Source: an uncultured Caulobacterales bacterium
GTDB taxonomy: Bacteria; Pseudomonadota; Alphaproteobacteria; Caulobacterales; Caulobacteraceae
Assembly: GCA_903862425.1 (NCBI GenBank)
Contig: CAIOYC010000030.1
Span: forward strand, 1-64,000
Reading direction: 5' to 3'
Length of the DNA stretch: 64,000 nucleotides
The position numbers and the translations under genes are program-made. This document shows, in pieces, positions 8,595 through 17,009 of the stretch. The first letter of the stretch is position 1. Every line of letters begins with the position of its first letter. The notes beneath the pieces are model-generated. The model did not search any database. It saw only the letters and a program-made list of their open reading frames with translations, and was not told where the DNA came from.

Positions 8595-9325
8595 GGGGTG
8601 CGTCCCTGATCCAGGCGCACAGCGGAGCCGGCGACAGTATCGGCGTCGCGGCGATAGCTTAGCACTTGAAAGCCCAGCGGGTTGGTGAAGCGGTCCTCCA
8701 TGCGCATGGGGGCGCCGGTATAGCGGAAGCTCAGCACGGCGGTGTAGGCGCGCACCTCGCCGGTCGCCGCCCCGCCATCCTTGCGCGTGGTGTCGAAGCG
8801 GACAAGGGCGGTGGACGGGGTGAGCAGCGATACGCTCTTCACAGTGGTCTGGACGATGGTGGTGGGGGTGTTGACGACGAGCGGGCTGGCGGGATTGGTT
8901 TTCGCCATCTCGTGCGAGTACTGGCTGCGCGCATTGTCCGCCGACCAGAGCATGATCTTGCGGTAGTTTTCGCGCAGGTCCGCCGCATCGAAGGTCTCGC
9001 GCGCGTTCACGTACTGTACGAGAAAGGATTGGGTGACCGACGCATCCTCGGTCAGCGGACCCGGCTTCAGGCCCTGAACGGTCTGCACATAACCCGTCTG
9101 GCGGTCGACCAGGATCGTATAGGGCACAACGGTCTTCAGCGGCGTCAGGGCGGCCAGCGCAACTGCTTCGAACAGGGCGACCAGCACGGCGGCGCCGGCG
9201 ATGATCCAGGCCACGCGGCGGGAGGCGCGCAGCGACCCATGGATGTCGGCGGCCCAGGACGCCGCCTGGGCGTACTGGGCGTTGCGCTCGGTGGAGGCGG
9301 GCCTTGCGCCCGGCGTCTCGGTCAT
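8591..9325 (-). CDS. virB8: Type IV secretion protein VirB8
   Basis: 244 aa bitopic inner-membrane assembly factor. A cytoplasmic N-terminus is followed by one transmembrane helix (about 38-62) and a periplasmic VirB8 domain. The PYTILVDRQTGYVQTV segment after the helix and the RENYRKIMLWSAD region are typical. It nucleates the inner-membrane complex with VirB6 and VirB10. Genes on both sides overlap by 4 bases. Confidence 0.93.
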   Translation of the reverse strand: MTETPGARPASTERNAQYAQAASWAADIHGSLRASRRVAWIIAGAAVLVALFEAVALAALTPLKTVVPYTILVDRQTGYVQTVQGLKPGPLTEDASVTQSFLVQYVNARETFDAADLRENYRKIMLWSADNARSQYSHEMAKTNPASPLVVNTPTTIVQTTVKSVSLLTPSTALVRFDTTRKDGGAATGEVRAYTAVLSFRYTGAPMRMEDRFTNPLGFQVLSYRRDADTVAGSAVRLDQGRTP

Positions 9326-10509
9326 CGGGCGCTCCTGGCGCTGGGTGTGGGCGCTGTCGGGCGACCGGTGCGGGGACGGGCGGTGCGGCGTTGCTGCTGG
9401 CCGAGCCGCGCGGGCTCGATCATTTCACGCGCGCGATCGGGTCCGGCGGCGAGCGTGGTGCGCCGGTCGCTCGACCGGCTGTCGCTGAACATCTGGGTGG
9501 TGTCGCGCCGGTCCATGGCGACGGCGGCAGCGGCGACGCGGGCGGCGCGCGGCTGGTCGATGACGAGAGAATCGCCGCCGCGCGCCGCCGGGGTGGCCCG
9601 GGCTGGGTCCGTATCGCGCCTGAGGCTCGGCAGCCTGAACCCAGTGGCGATCATCCCACCCGCGATCAGCGCGCCGGCGGCGACGCCGGTGAAGACGAGG
9701 ATCAGCGTCATCACGCTGTAGACCGGCCCAAGGGTGTAGATGTGCTGCTTTTGCAGTTCCTCCATCTGCAGAAGCGACGGCTCCAGCATGGTTAGGGCGA
9801 CGCCAAGCAGAAGAGTGGTGGCCAGCGGCGCGATGGCGAAGGCGAGGCTGGCGCGAAACCACCCCTCGAACACGCCGCGCGTGCTGTCGAACAGCAGGAG
9901 CGCGATGAAAATCGGTCCTACCGCGAGGAGCAGGCCCAGCACGATCTTGGCCGCCAGGAGGACGCCCAGGGTGGAGAGCAGCAGAAGCGAAGCGGAAGAA
10001 GTCAGCAGGAAGGCCGCGAATCCGGCCCCGCCTAGCAGCGGCGAAACTGTCGCCGGTGCATGGGAGGCGTAACCAGCGCCGAAACCGGACAGATCGTCGA
10101 AGGCGGTCTGCAGGCCATCGAACACATCGCCGTGGAAGATCGAACTATCGGGCTGGACCGCGGTCAGCATGTGACCCGCCAGTTGCTGCGGCCCCTGGAA
10201 CAGGAAGCCATAAACCAGGGTCTGGTAGGTATCCCATTGGGTCGCCAGCGCCAGCACCGCACCGAGCTTGACGGCGTTGAGCGCGAAATCGGAGACGCGC
10301 AGCTGGCTTCGCCCAATCAGCAACCGATAGCCGATGAAGGCCACATAGAGGGTCAGCAGCGCGGTCAGCAGGCCCGCGAAAACACTGCCTGGCTGGAAGA
10401 TGGCCATGTAGCCGGAATGGACAAGCTCGCGCACATTGCAATCGACCACGCCGAGCAGGCCGCGCACCAGCGGATCTTCCGGACCGGGAACGGGGCAGGT
10501 TCCAGCCAT
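9322..10509 (-). CDS. virB6: Type IV secretion polytopic membrane protein VirB6/TrbL
   Basis: Several hydrophobic helices fill the middle (LLTALLTLYVAFIGYRLLIG, the LLLLSTLGVLL region, a VGPIFIALLLF segment and others), as in the VirB6/TrbL family that forms part of the inner-membrane channel. The last roughly 90 residues are polar and Arg/Ala-rich, likely cytoplasmic. The frame is open to 10542, but the ATG at 10507-10509 overlaps the virB4 stop as TGATG, so that start is chosen. The operon passes straight from virB4 to virB6 without virB5, the pilus-tip gene. Confidence 0.88.
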   Translation of the reverse strand: MAGTCPVPGPEDPLVRGLLGVVDCNVRELVHSGYMAIFQPGSVFAGLLTALLTLYVAFIGYRLLIGRSQLRVSDFALNAVKLGAVLALATQWDTYQTLVYGFLFQGPQQLAGHMLTAVQPDSSIFHGDVFDGLQTAFDDLSGFGAGYASHAPATVSPLLGGAGFAAFLLTSSASLLLLSTLGVLLAAKIVLGLLLAVGPIFIALLLFDSTRGVFEGWFRASLAFAIAPLATTLLLGVALTMLEPSLLQMEELQKQHIYTLGPVYSVMTLILVFTGVAAGALIAGGMIATGFRLPSLRRDTDPARATPAARGGDSLVIDQPRAARVAAAAVAMDRRDTTQMFSDSRSSDRRTTLAAGPDRAREMIEPARLGQQQRRTARPRTGRPTAPTPSARSAR

Positions 10510-12902
10510 CAGGGAGCGTTCCCCACCAAGCGAGGCAGCCAAGCCGCAGGATCGTCGCCAACCTCGGCGCGGATCTCGTCCAGGCGTCGCACGCTGGCCT
10601 CCCGGCCCGAGAGCACGGTCAGCAGGTCGGGCATGCCGGCCAGGTTCAGCCGCGCCACCACGCTGTCATTGCCGTGCTTGATGAGAAAACAGCGGGCGGA
10701 GTCGGGCAGGGTGCGCACAAGGTCGAACTCATGGGAGGTCAAGCCGAAGCCGCCGCAATAATCCGCTTCTTGAGCTTTCGGATTGACCATGAAGATCTGC
10801 GTTGCCGCCTGTTCGATGATGGCGCTGGAAATGCGGCTGGATAGGGCGTCCTGGGCGCTTTGAGTACAGAAGCCGACGATGCCGTTGCGCTTGCGGATGG
10901 TCTTTTCCCAGTCCTTGATCCGCCCGACGAATACGTCGTCATCCAGCGCCTTCCAGCCCTCGTCGATGACGATGATGGTGGGCGAACCATCCAGCCGCTG
11001 CTCCACCCGGTGGAACAGGTACATCATGGCGGGGGTACGCGCCGCCGGGTCCTCCAGGATCTGGGTCATGTCAAAGCCGACCGTGCGGCTGTCGAGATCC
11101 AAGGTGTCGGCGGCGTTGTCGAACAGCCAGCCATAGTCGCCCTTGCCGTGCCAGGGGGCCAGGCGGGCGGCGAGGTCGGTGGCCGAAGCCCTTCGCGAGC
11201 CTTGGAACAGCTCGGCGAAATAGCGCAGGCGGCGATATTCGGCGGGCTGGGAGAAGTTGGCGTCCACCGCCTCGGCGATACGGGCGATGTCGTCGGCATC
11301 GAGCGGCTCGCCGCGCACCGTGACCAGCTTGGCGACCCAGTCGGCGAGGAAACGCCGGTTGGCCGGATCGTCCGCCAGCAGCAACGGGTTGAGGCCGGTC
11401 GGCTGGCCCGGTCGCAGCACGTCGTAGCGGCCGCCGATGGCGCGCAAGAAGATTTCCGCCCCCCGGTCCTTGTCGAAATAGATGGTGCGCGGCCGCATCT
11501 TCTGCGCCTGCGCCAGGAGGAAGCCCAGCACCACGGTCTTGCCCGAGCCGGAGGGGCCGATGACGGTGAAGTTGCCGAGATCCCCGTGGTGGAAGTTGAA
11601 ATAGTAGGGCCCGGCCGAGGTTGTCTCCAGCACGGTGATCGCGGGCCCCCAGTGGTTGTCCTCCGCCTGTCCCACGGGAAAGTTGTGGTAGCTGGCCAGG
11701 CTGGCGAAGTTGCCGGACGAGATCAGCGCGCGCCGGGCGATGTCGCGGAAATTGCCGGGGAACTGGGCCCAGAAGGCCGGCTCCAGGTTCACGTCCTCGC
11801 GCACCGAAATGATGCCGAGCTCGGTGAAGGCGGACTGCACGTCCGCCGCCGCCTCGTTCAGTTCGCTGAGCGAGCCAGACTTCACCATCACCGTCATGTG
11901 GTGTTCGCCGAAGGCCGAGCGGCCGGCGGCTACGTCGTCCTTGGCGGTTGTGAGGTCGCGGCGCAGGCTGAGCGCCTCGTCGTCGGCCGCGCGCATGCGG
12001 CGCAGCGCCAGGTTCATCCGGTCGAGGGTCTGCTGGCGATCGACGAAGCCGAAGCTCTCGGTCAGCACCATCTCGACGGGCAGGCGCAACAGGTCGTCCA
12101 GCATGCCCGGCGCGGTCTGGCCCGGATAATCTTTCACCGAGACCATGGCCCCGAAGGTCCTTTCCAGCCGGCCGGCCGGGGCGAACTCCAACGCATCGGC
12201 GCCGAAGCTGACCCGCCGATAGGGCAGGTAGAGGCCAAGATCGGCGTCGGGCAGGCGCACGGGGCGCATCTCGCCGTTGTAGAGCAGCGACAGGAACTCC
12301 AGGGGCTCGGAACACTGGCCCTGCGGCCCCTTATAGGCGGTGAGCAGGCGCGCGCCGTAGGGCTGCAGGGCGGAGATCAGCCCATCGCGCGCGGCGTTCA
12401 GCGCCGTCTGCTCGCGCACCATGGCCGCCTCGGTCTCCTGCCGGTCGCCGGCCCCGCGCAGACCGCTGAACACTTCCTGCAGCAGCCCGACGCGGCCCTG
12501 CAAAGGCCTTCGGACCAGGGTGAGGAAGAGGTCGTTGGTATAGAGTCGGCGGCTGTCCAGACGCTGGCGCCAGGTTGCATCGAGCGAGGCGCTGAATGGA
12601 TCGTCGAACGCGCCGGTCATATTCGGCGATGTCTCGCGCCGAACCACATGGTGGTAAAGCGCGAAGCGGGAATTGGCCACGCCGCGCAGCAACGTCTCCC
12701 GCACGGATTTGCGGTAGTTGAGTTCGTCCGTGTCGGCGGTCTCAAACGGGAAGCCGCCAAGGTGGATGAACTGCATCAAACGCCCGTCGCGGGTCTCGAT
12801 AGTGGCGTCGTCCACGTGCCGCGCATAGGGCAGGCGCGAGCCCGCCGGCTTTTCCGTTTTCCGATCGGGCGCCGCCGCCGCTCTCGTCGCGAAGATGGCC
12901 AT
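10509..12902 (-). CDS. virB4: Type IV secretion ATPase VirB4
   Basis: 797 aa. It has an N-terminal CagE/TrbE/VirB domain and a C-terminal AAA+ ATPase with Walker A GPSGSGKT (about residues 448-455) and Walker B TIIVIDEGWKALDD (about 640-653). VirB4 powers pilus biogenesis and substrate transfer. Length is normal and no break is seen. It is the largest gene of the operon, between virB3 (1-base gap) and virB6 (TGATG overlap). Confidence 0.95.
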   Translation of the reverse strand: MAIFATRAAAAPDRKTEKPAGSRLPYARHVDDATIETRDGRLMQFIHLGGFPFETADTDELNYRKSVRETLLRGVANSRFALYHHVVRRETSPNMTGAFDDPFSASLDATWRQRLDSRRLYTNDLFLTLVRRPLQGRVGLLQEVFSGLRGAGDRQETEAAMVREQTALNAARDGLISALQPYGARLLTAYKGPQGQCSEPLEFLSLLYNGEMRPVRLPDADLGLYLPYRRVSFGADALEFAPAGRLERTFGAMVSVKDYPGQTAPGMLDDLLRLPVEMVLTESFGFVDRQQTLDRMNLALRRMRAADDEALSLRRDLTTAKDDVAAGRSAFGEHHMTVMVKSGSLSELNEAAADVQSAFTELGIISVREDVNLEPAFWAQFPGNFRDIARRALISSGNFASLASYHNFPVGQAEDNHWGPAITVLETTSAGPYYFNFHHGDLGNFTVIGPSGSGKTVVLGFLLAQAQKMRPRTIYFDKDRGAEIFLRAIGGRYDVLRPGQPTGLNPLLLADDPANRRFLADWVAKLVTVRGEPLDADDIARIAEAVDANFSQPAEYRRLRYFAELFQGSRRASATDLAARLAPWHGKGDYGWLFDNAADTLDLDSRTVGFDMTQILEDPAARTPAMMYLFHRVEQRLDGSPTIIVIDEGWKALDDDVFVGRIKDWEKTIRKRNGIVGFCTQSAQDALSSRISSAIIEQAATQIFMVNPKAQEADYCGGFGLTSHEFDLVRTLPDSARCFLIKHGNDSVVARLNLAGMPDLLTVLSGREASVRRLDEIRAEVGDDPAAWLPRLVGNAP

Positions 12903-12903
12903 C

Positions 12904-13188
12904 TCAGGCGGAGTAGGAGTTGCAGCGCCAGAAGGCGAAGTTGCGCACCCGCGGGCAGCGGCTCACACGCGTCATCCACAGGTCGAAGAAGCGCGGCTCC
13001 TTCAAGCAGCCGAGATAGCCGATCACGTGGAGCACCACCGCCGCAATCAGGGCCCAAAACGACTTGGTGATCAGGAACAGCTCGATGGTCACCACCGCGT
13101 TCAGCACGAAGTAGCTGTAGGTCACGCCGGCGAACATCTGCGGGCGGGTCAGAGCGCCGAAGACTGGGTCGCGCTCAAGCTGGGCCAC
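12904..13188 (-). CDS. virB3: Type IV secretion protein VirB3
   Basis: 94 aa. Starts with a short polar segment (RDPVFGALTRPQMFAGV, the conserved VirB3 opening) followed by two hydrophobic helices, then a Cys/Arg-rich tail. VirB3 is an inner-membrane partner of VirB4. It sits 3 bases from virB2 and 1 base from virB4, the standard order. Confidence 0.88.
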   Translation of the reverse strand: MAQLERDPVFGALTRPQMFAGVTYSYFVLNAVVTIELFLITKSFWALIAAVVLHVIGYLGCLKEPRFFDLWMTRVSRCPRVRNFAFWRCNSYSA

Positions 13189-13191
13189 GGA

Positions 13192-13527
13192 TCAGCCGCC
13201 CGCCGCGACGGAGCGGATGCCGGCGACGATGGCCGCCGCGCCGAAGACGATGAAGCAGCCGAGGATCACGGTGGCGCCGCGCTTCCAGTCGATTCGGCCG
13301 GTCAGCATCATCAGGCCGGTAGCACCGACGGCGATCACCGCCAGGGCGGTCGCGACATTGCCGAGCAGTGTGCCCTGCAGCCAGTTCACCGCCGATAGGA
13401 TCGGGCTGGACCCTGACGGATCGAGTTGAGTAGCCTGGGCGTGGGCGGCTGTCGCGACGAAGCTCGCGAGAAGCGCGCACAGAGCGGTGTTACGCCGAGC
13501 TTGTAGGGTTCGGGTCATCGAGGTCAC
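13192..13527 (-). CDS. virB2: Type IV secretion major pilin VirB2
   Basis: 111 aa. A basic N-terminus and signal-like hydrophobic segment ending AAHAQ is followed by two further hydrophobic helices around a short polar loop with DWKRG. This is the TrbC/VirB2 pilin pattern. After cleavage the mature pilin would be about 80 aa. It overlaps virB1 by 4 bases. Confidence 0.9.
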   Translation of the reverse strand: MTSMTRTLQARRNTALCALLASFVATAAHAQATQLDPSGSSPILSAVNWLQGTLLGNVATALAVIAVGATGLMMLTGRIDWKRGATVILGCFIVFGAAAIVAGIRSVAAGG

Positions 13528-14213
13528 TTCTTTGGCTCGCTCTCTGCGCGCTGGCTCAGTCGATCCAGGATCGCCGCAACGTAGGCGCGTGTTTCCTTAT
13601 AAGGCGGAACGCCGCCGTAGCGATCCACCGCGCCAGGCCCGGCATTGTAGGCGGCAAGGGCACGAACGGTATCGCCATCATAGCGCTTCAACAGGCCGCT
13701 AAGATATGCCGCGCCGCCGGCGAAGTTCTGGCGGCTGTCATGAGGATCGACCCCGAGCGCACGGGCCGTGCCGGGCATGAGCTGCATCTCTCCAATGGCT
13801 CCCGCAGACGAAACGACGCCTGGCTGCAGGCGCGACTCCCGCCAGGCGACGGCCTCCACGAGGTCAGGACTGAGGTCCGCATTTGATGCAGCGTCCGATA
13901 CGGCGCCGACTGTGTTAGATGATTTTGCTGGGTGGTGCGCGGTGCGCTGTGTCAGAAGGATCGGAACAGCACCTGTCGAGAGCGTGATCTCGGGCCGATC
14001 ATGAACCGTCACCGCGCCGCCGTCGCCTATCTCCAGAACCTGAGCCTCCGCTGAAATCGGCCCCGCCAGCACAAGGGTGCAGATCAGGCTGGCCGCGAGA
14101 TGCAGCGTCGTGTTCAAACGGTGCAGATCGCTGTCGTTCAATTGCAACCCTCGAAAGGCAAAACGCCAATCCCGTATCAATCTACGTGCCGCCAGCTGCA
14201 GCGGATGCTTCAA
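13524..14213 (-). CDS. virB1: Lytic transglycosylase VirB1
   Basis: 229 aa. The C-terminal half is an SLT (soluble lytic transglycosylase) domain: [14 protein letters not shown] with the catalytic Glu, [14 protein letters not shown], and [17 protein letters not shown]. It cuts peptidoglycan to let the T4SS pass. The first about 35 residues are polar and a signal-like segment ([15 protein letters not shown]) begins later, so the true start may be internal, near the [10 protein letters not shown] segment. It is the first gene of the virB operon; the promoter should lie upstream of 14213. Confidence 0.9.
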   Translation of the reverse strand: MKHPLQLAARRLIRDWRFAFRGLQLNDSDLHRLNTTLHLAASLICTLVLAGPISAEAQVLEIGDGGAVTVHDRPEITLSTGAVPILLTQRTAHHPAKSSNTVGAVSDAASNADLSPDLVEAVAWRESRLQPGVVSSAGAIGEMQLMPGTARALGVDPHDSRQNFAGGAAYLSGLLKRYDGDTVRALAAYNAGPGAVDRYGGVPPYKETRAYVAAILDRLSQRAESEPKK

Positions 14214-14216
14214 AAT

Positions 14217-15047
14217 TCAAGGATGCGACTTGGCGCCGCCGTACCCGAAGGTCAGGCTGGAAAATGTCGTATCGAAATCAGCTCTCGCGTCGCCCTTGAT
14301 CGGCTTGGTCCAGATCACGTTTATAAGCCAGGTTCCCGTGCGAGGCACGGCGAACGAGGCTCGCCCTTCGGCATCCGACAAATGCATGGCGACGGGTCGG
14401 ATATCGAACTCCAAATTGGTTAGCTTCACCAGCGCGCCGGCTAGCGGTTTGCCCTCGTAGAGGATGCGTACCGGTAGCTCTTCTCTGGGCGCCAGTGCGT
14501 AGGGGTTTTTCTCCGGCACAATCTCCAGCGACAGACCCGTCGGCTTGGTTACCCAAGGCTGAGGAGACTTCGAATCACCGACCTGGATCAACGCCTTGGC
14601 CCGTCGGCTGTAGATTTCCCGCCCCGGCGTCTCGGTCATCTTCGTGCCCGCGCGCTGGTCGATTGCTGGGGTCAATCCCTCGACCTTGATGTAGTCATTG
14701 TAGCGGATGAAGGGCAGGACGCTCTCTGCATAGTTGGACTGGAAGGCCAGCACATAGGTTCCCGGCGTCTGAAAGCCGATGTCGCCATCCTTGTCCGCTG
14801 AAGGATGAAGGATCGCCTTTTGATCCACGACGCCGTTCGGTCCGTAGCTGCGCAGCAGGACCACCCGATCGACCGCGCCGGACCAGCGCGAACGGAAGGG
14901 TCCGTGTCCGACCAGAACTGTAAGCGGGGTCGATGCCTGCGGACCGAGATTGAACCGAAGCGGCTGGAGCCAGAAGTCATGTGCGAACGCCGGAGCGGCC
15001 CAGGCGAGGGCCGCAAAAATCACCCAGGAAGCTCGCACCAGGACCAC
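14217..15047 (-). CDS. DUF4198 periplasmic protein, nickel-uptake associated
   Basis: About 276 aa from a GTG at 15047, chosen because it gives a clean signal peptide ending APAFA before HDFWLQP, the usual mature start of DUF4198. The frame stays open further upstream, but that extension is Lys/Arg-rich and not family-like. DUF4198 proteins are exported beta-sandwich proteins often found with nickel or cobalt transport genes. Here the gene diverges from a HupE/UreJ permease and lies 1.3 kb from nikR, so nickel handling in the periplasm is a fair inference. It ends 3 bases past the virB1 start, so transcription could continue into the virB operon. Confidence 0.75.
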   Translation of the reverse strand: MVLVRASWVIFAALAWAAPAFAHDFWLQPLRFNLGPQASTPLTVLVGHGPFRSRWSGAVDRVVLLRSYGPNGVVDQKAILHPSADKDGDIGFQTPGTYVLAFQSNYAESVLPFIRYNDYIKVEGLTPAIDQRAGTKMTETPGREIYSRRAKALIQVGDSKSPQPWVTKPTGLSLEIVPEKNPYALAPREELPVRILYEGKPLAGALVKLTNLEFDIRPVAMHLSDAEGRASFAVPRTGTWLINVIWTKPIKGDARADFDTTFSSLTFGYGGAKSHP

Positions 15048-15170
15048 CGCTCGTATGAGATCAGCGCGACGCAGCGCCTGATTCAAGTTACGGAGGAGGG
15101 CACAGCCCAGACGCAGGGCGATGCAGGTAAGGGGGGCAACTTTGCTGCTCGCCCGCCGGGTTTTGGCTTG

Positions 15171-15764
15171 ATGGCGAAGCTTGGCCCGCTTCTCCTGGCC
15201 TTTGTCGCGCTGATTTTCGCCAGCCCCGCCGAAGCGCATATGGGCACGGGCCTGCCCGGTGGTTTCGTATCGGGCTTTCTTCACCCCCTGACCGGATGGG
15301 ATCACCTCTTGGCCATGGTCTCGGTCGGTCTTTGGGGGGCGTTCCTAGGCCGGCCGCTGATCGTCGCCCTGCCTGTGATCTTTCCGACGGTGATGGCGTT
15401 CGGAGCATTCCTCGGCATGGCCGGCGTGCCGTTTCCCCCAGTGGAGGTGGGCATCGGCTTGTCGGTGCTTCTTCTTGGAGCGGTGATCGCGGCGGCATGG
15501 CGTGCACCGGTCTGGGCCGCCTGCACCATCGTCGCCATATTCGCTCTGTTCCACGGCTACGCCCATGGAAAGGAACTGCCCTCGGCGGCTGATCCTATCG
15601 GCTATAGCGTCGGGTTCGTTCTTTCGACTGGAATGCTGCATGTGGCGGGTATCGGCATCGGCCTCCTGAATGACCGCCCGGGTGGTGTGCCCATCACGCG
15701 CGGCCTTGGCGGCCTGATCGCCATGGCCGGGGTCTATTTCCTGTTCACCGCCTTGTTCAAATGA
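15171..15764 (+). CDS. HupE/UreJ-family nickel permease
   Basis: About 197 aa with a signal-like N-terminus ending PAEAHMG, followed by about six hydrophobic helices. HPLTGWDHLLAMVSVGLWGA near residue 35 is the hallmark of HupE/UreJ, and FHGYAHGKE occurs later; both His-rich motifs are thought to bind nickel. The ATG at 15171 is chosen because it gives the signal sequence; upstream frame is not family-like. It overlaps the next gene by 4 bases and belongs to the nickel module. Confidence 0.88.
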   Translation: MAKLGPLLLAFVALIFASPAEAHMGTGLPGGFVSGFLHPLTGWDHLLAMVSVGLWGAFLGRPLIVALPVIFPTVMAFGAFLGMAGVPFPPVEVGIGLSVLLLGAVIAAAWRAPVWAACTIVAIFALFHGYAHGKELPSAADPIGYSVGFVLSTGMLHVAGIGIGLLNDRPGGVPITRGLGGLIAMAGVYFLFTALFK

Positions 15765-16243
15765 GGGGCGGCGCTCTCCCTCCCGCGCTCCTTTGCGCTG
15801 CACTCGGTTTCGCCCTGGCGTTCGCTCCGCGCCGGACTATGCTGCTGGCCCAGGCGGTCATGGTGATAGTTGCGCTCGCCGCGAGCTTCCTCATCCTGCC
15901 CATAGGCTGGCAGGATGGCGTGTTCCTCGGATGCTGGATTAGCGTCGCCGCCACGGCCCTCACAGTTCATCTGCCCAAAGGTCTCGGCCGTACGTTGGCG
16001 CTCTTCCTGGCGCTGAATGCAGGTATCTGGGTTGGAGCTGTGATCTCGACGGCTGGAGATCGCCTTGACCTTTTCAAATCCCTTCCCGTGGCGCTGGTAT
16101 GCTGGCCCGCGGCGTGGCTTGTCGCGCGAAACAAGGGCATCGTGATCAAGGTCGTGTCGAGCTGGCTCATCGCCGTCGCTCTCTTGGCGGCTGGTCTGAC
16201 TATAGTTCCTACACCGGGCTACAAGCCCGATCACATGGACTAG
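15761..16243 (+). CDS. Small polytopic membrane protein next to hupE
   Basis: 160 aa with about five hydrophobic helices and almost no soluble loops. It is coupled to hupE by an ATGA overlap, so it probably works with that permease, perhaps as a second subunit. I do not recognise a named family; residues such as a C-terminal HMD are compatible with metal handling but prove nothing. Confidence 0.65.
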   Translation: MRGGALPPALLCAALGFALAFAPRRTMLLAQAVMVIVALAASFLILPIGWQDGVFLGCWISVAATALTVHLPKGLGRTLALFLALNAGIWVGAVISTAGDRLDLFKSLPVALVCWPAAWLVARNKGIVIKVVSSWLIAVALLAAGLTIVPTPGYKPDHMD

Positions 16244-16388
16244 CCGGAAAATATCGGCATCGCTTCGCGCCGAACTCTTAGACAAGAGCGAGCCTCGCGG
16301 CCGTCGATATCCGCTTGTAAGGTCCGGTTTGTGAAATCGGGCGGGTGACTGTTCACCTCCCAGCGGACCTTGCATGGCCGCTTGCGCA

Positions 16389-16868
16389 CTAGCCGCGGCG
16401 AGGCGAGAAATGGGCCGAGTGACCGTGGCTGTGCCCATGCGGCGCTTCATGGTGATGTTCGTCGTTCGGCTTCGCGCTTATCAGGTTCAGATTTGCGAAC
16501 CGTACACCTCGCTCAGCTTGGATTTTGTCCGCAAGCGCCCGCACCGCCACCGTTTGGCCTTTCAGGATCGTGCTCTCCAGACAGGTGTCGTGATCAAGAT
16601 GAACATGCGTCGTCGCGACGAGTACATCGTGATGACTATGCTGAAGATCGATTAGCCGTTGAGCTAAATCTCTCGTGGCATGATCGTACACGTAGGACAG
16701 GCACGCCACACAGGCGCCGTCTGGCGCTTCTTCAAGACGGCGGTTCTCCACCGCATTTCTCACTAGGTCACGGACGGCCTCAGAGCGGCTGGTGTAGCCT
16801 TGGTCGGTGATGAGGCTGTCGAACTCCTCCCCAAGCCCTTCGTCGATCGATACCGTAACGCGCTGCAT
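16389..16868 (-). CDS. nikR: Nickel-responsive regulator NikR
   Basis: 159 aa. The N-terminal ribbon-helix-helix (about 1-45, VTVSIDEGLGEEFDSLI) binds DNA. The C-terminal ACT-like domain has the nickel site pattern: His near 77-80, His88-x-His90 and Cys96. It ends in a His-rich tail, which may buffer metal. It is transcribed away from the TonB-dependent receptor at 17010, and a near-consensus NikR operator sits in the shared intergenic region, so it probably controls both itself and the receptor. Confidence 0.92.
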   Translation of the reverse strand: MQRVTVSIDEGLGEEFDSLITDQGYTSRSEAVRDLVRNAVENRRLEEAPDGACVACLSYVYDHATRDLAQRLIDLQHSHHDVLVATTHVHLDHDTCLESTILKGQTVAVRALADKIQAERGVRFANLNLISAKPNDEHHHEAPHGHSHGHSAHFSPRRG

Positions 16869-16962
16869 TCGCCCACCTCGTCATCCGTCAGTCAACCTAG
16901 GTTGCGGCTCTCTTCCCGCCAAAAGTATTTGACCATGACGCATCTGAAATCCTCAGCCAGTC

Positions 16963-16990
16963 GTATGCATTAATGATGGAAACATCATAA
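16963..16990. promoter_or_regulatory. Probable NikR operator
   Basis: GTATGC, exactly 16 bases, then TCATAA. The published Escherichia coli NikR operator is GTATGA-N16-TCATAC, so each half matches at 5 of 6 positions with perfect spacing. It lies 20 bases before the receptor ATG at 17010 and about 95 bases from the nikR start, where nickel-bound NikR would block the receptor promoter. Confidence 0.75.
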
Positions 16991-17009
16991 CTACCGGTGG
17001 GGGCGCGTC

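Noticed and set aside
9322-10542. virB6 starting at 10542.
   Set aside because: That start overlaps virB4 by 34 bases, while the ATG at 10509 forms the TGATG coupling seen elsewhere in the operon.
10860-13070. A long open frame opposite virB4 (736 codons).
   Set aside because: It mirrors the high-GC codon pattern of virB4, has no family-like motifs and is a shadow frame.
15047-15171. A second NikR operator between the DUF4198 gene and hupE.
   Set aside because: One perfect GTATGA half-site occurs at 15053-15058, but no matching second half lies at N16 distance.
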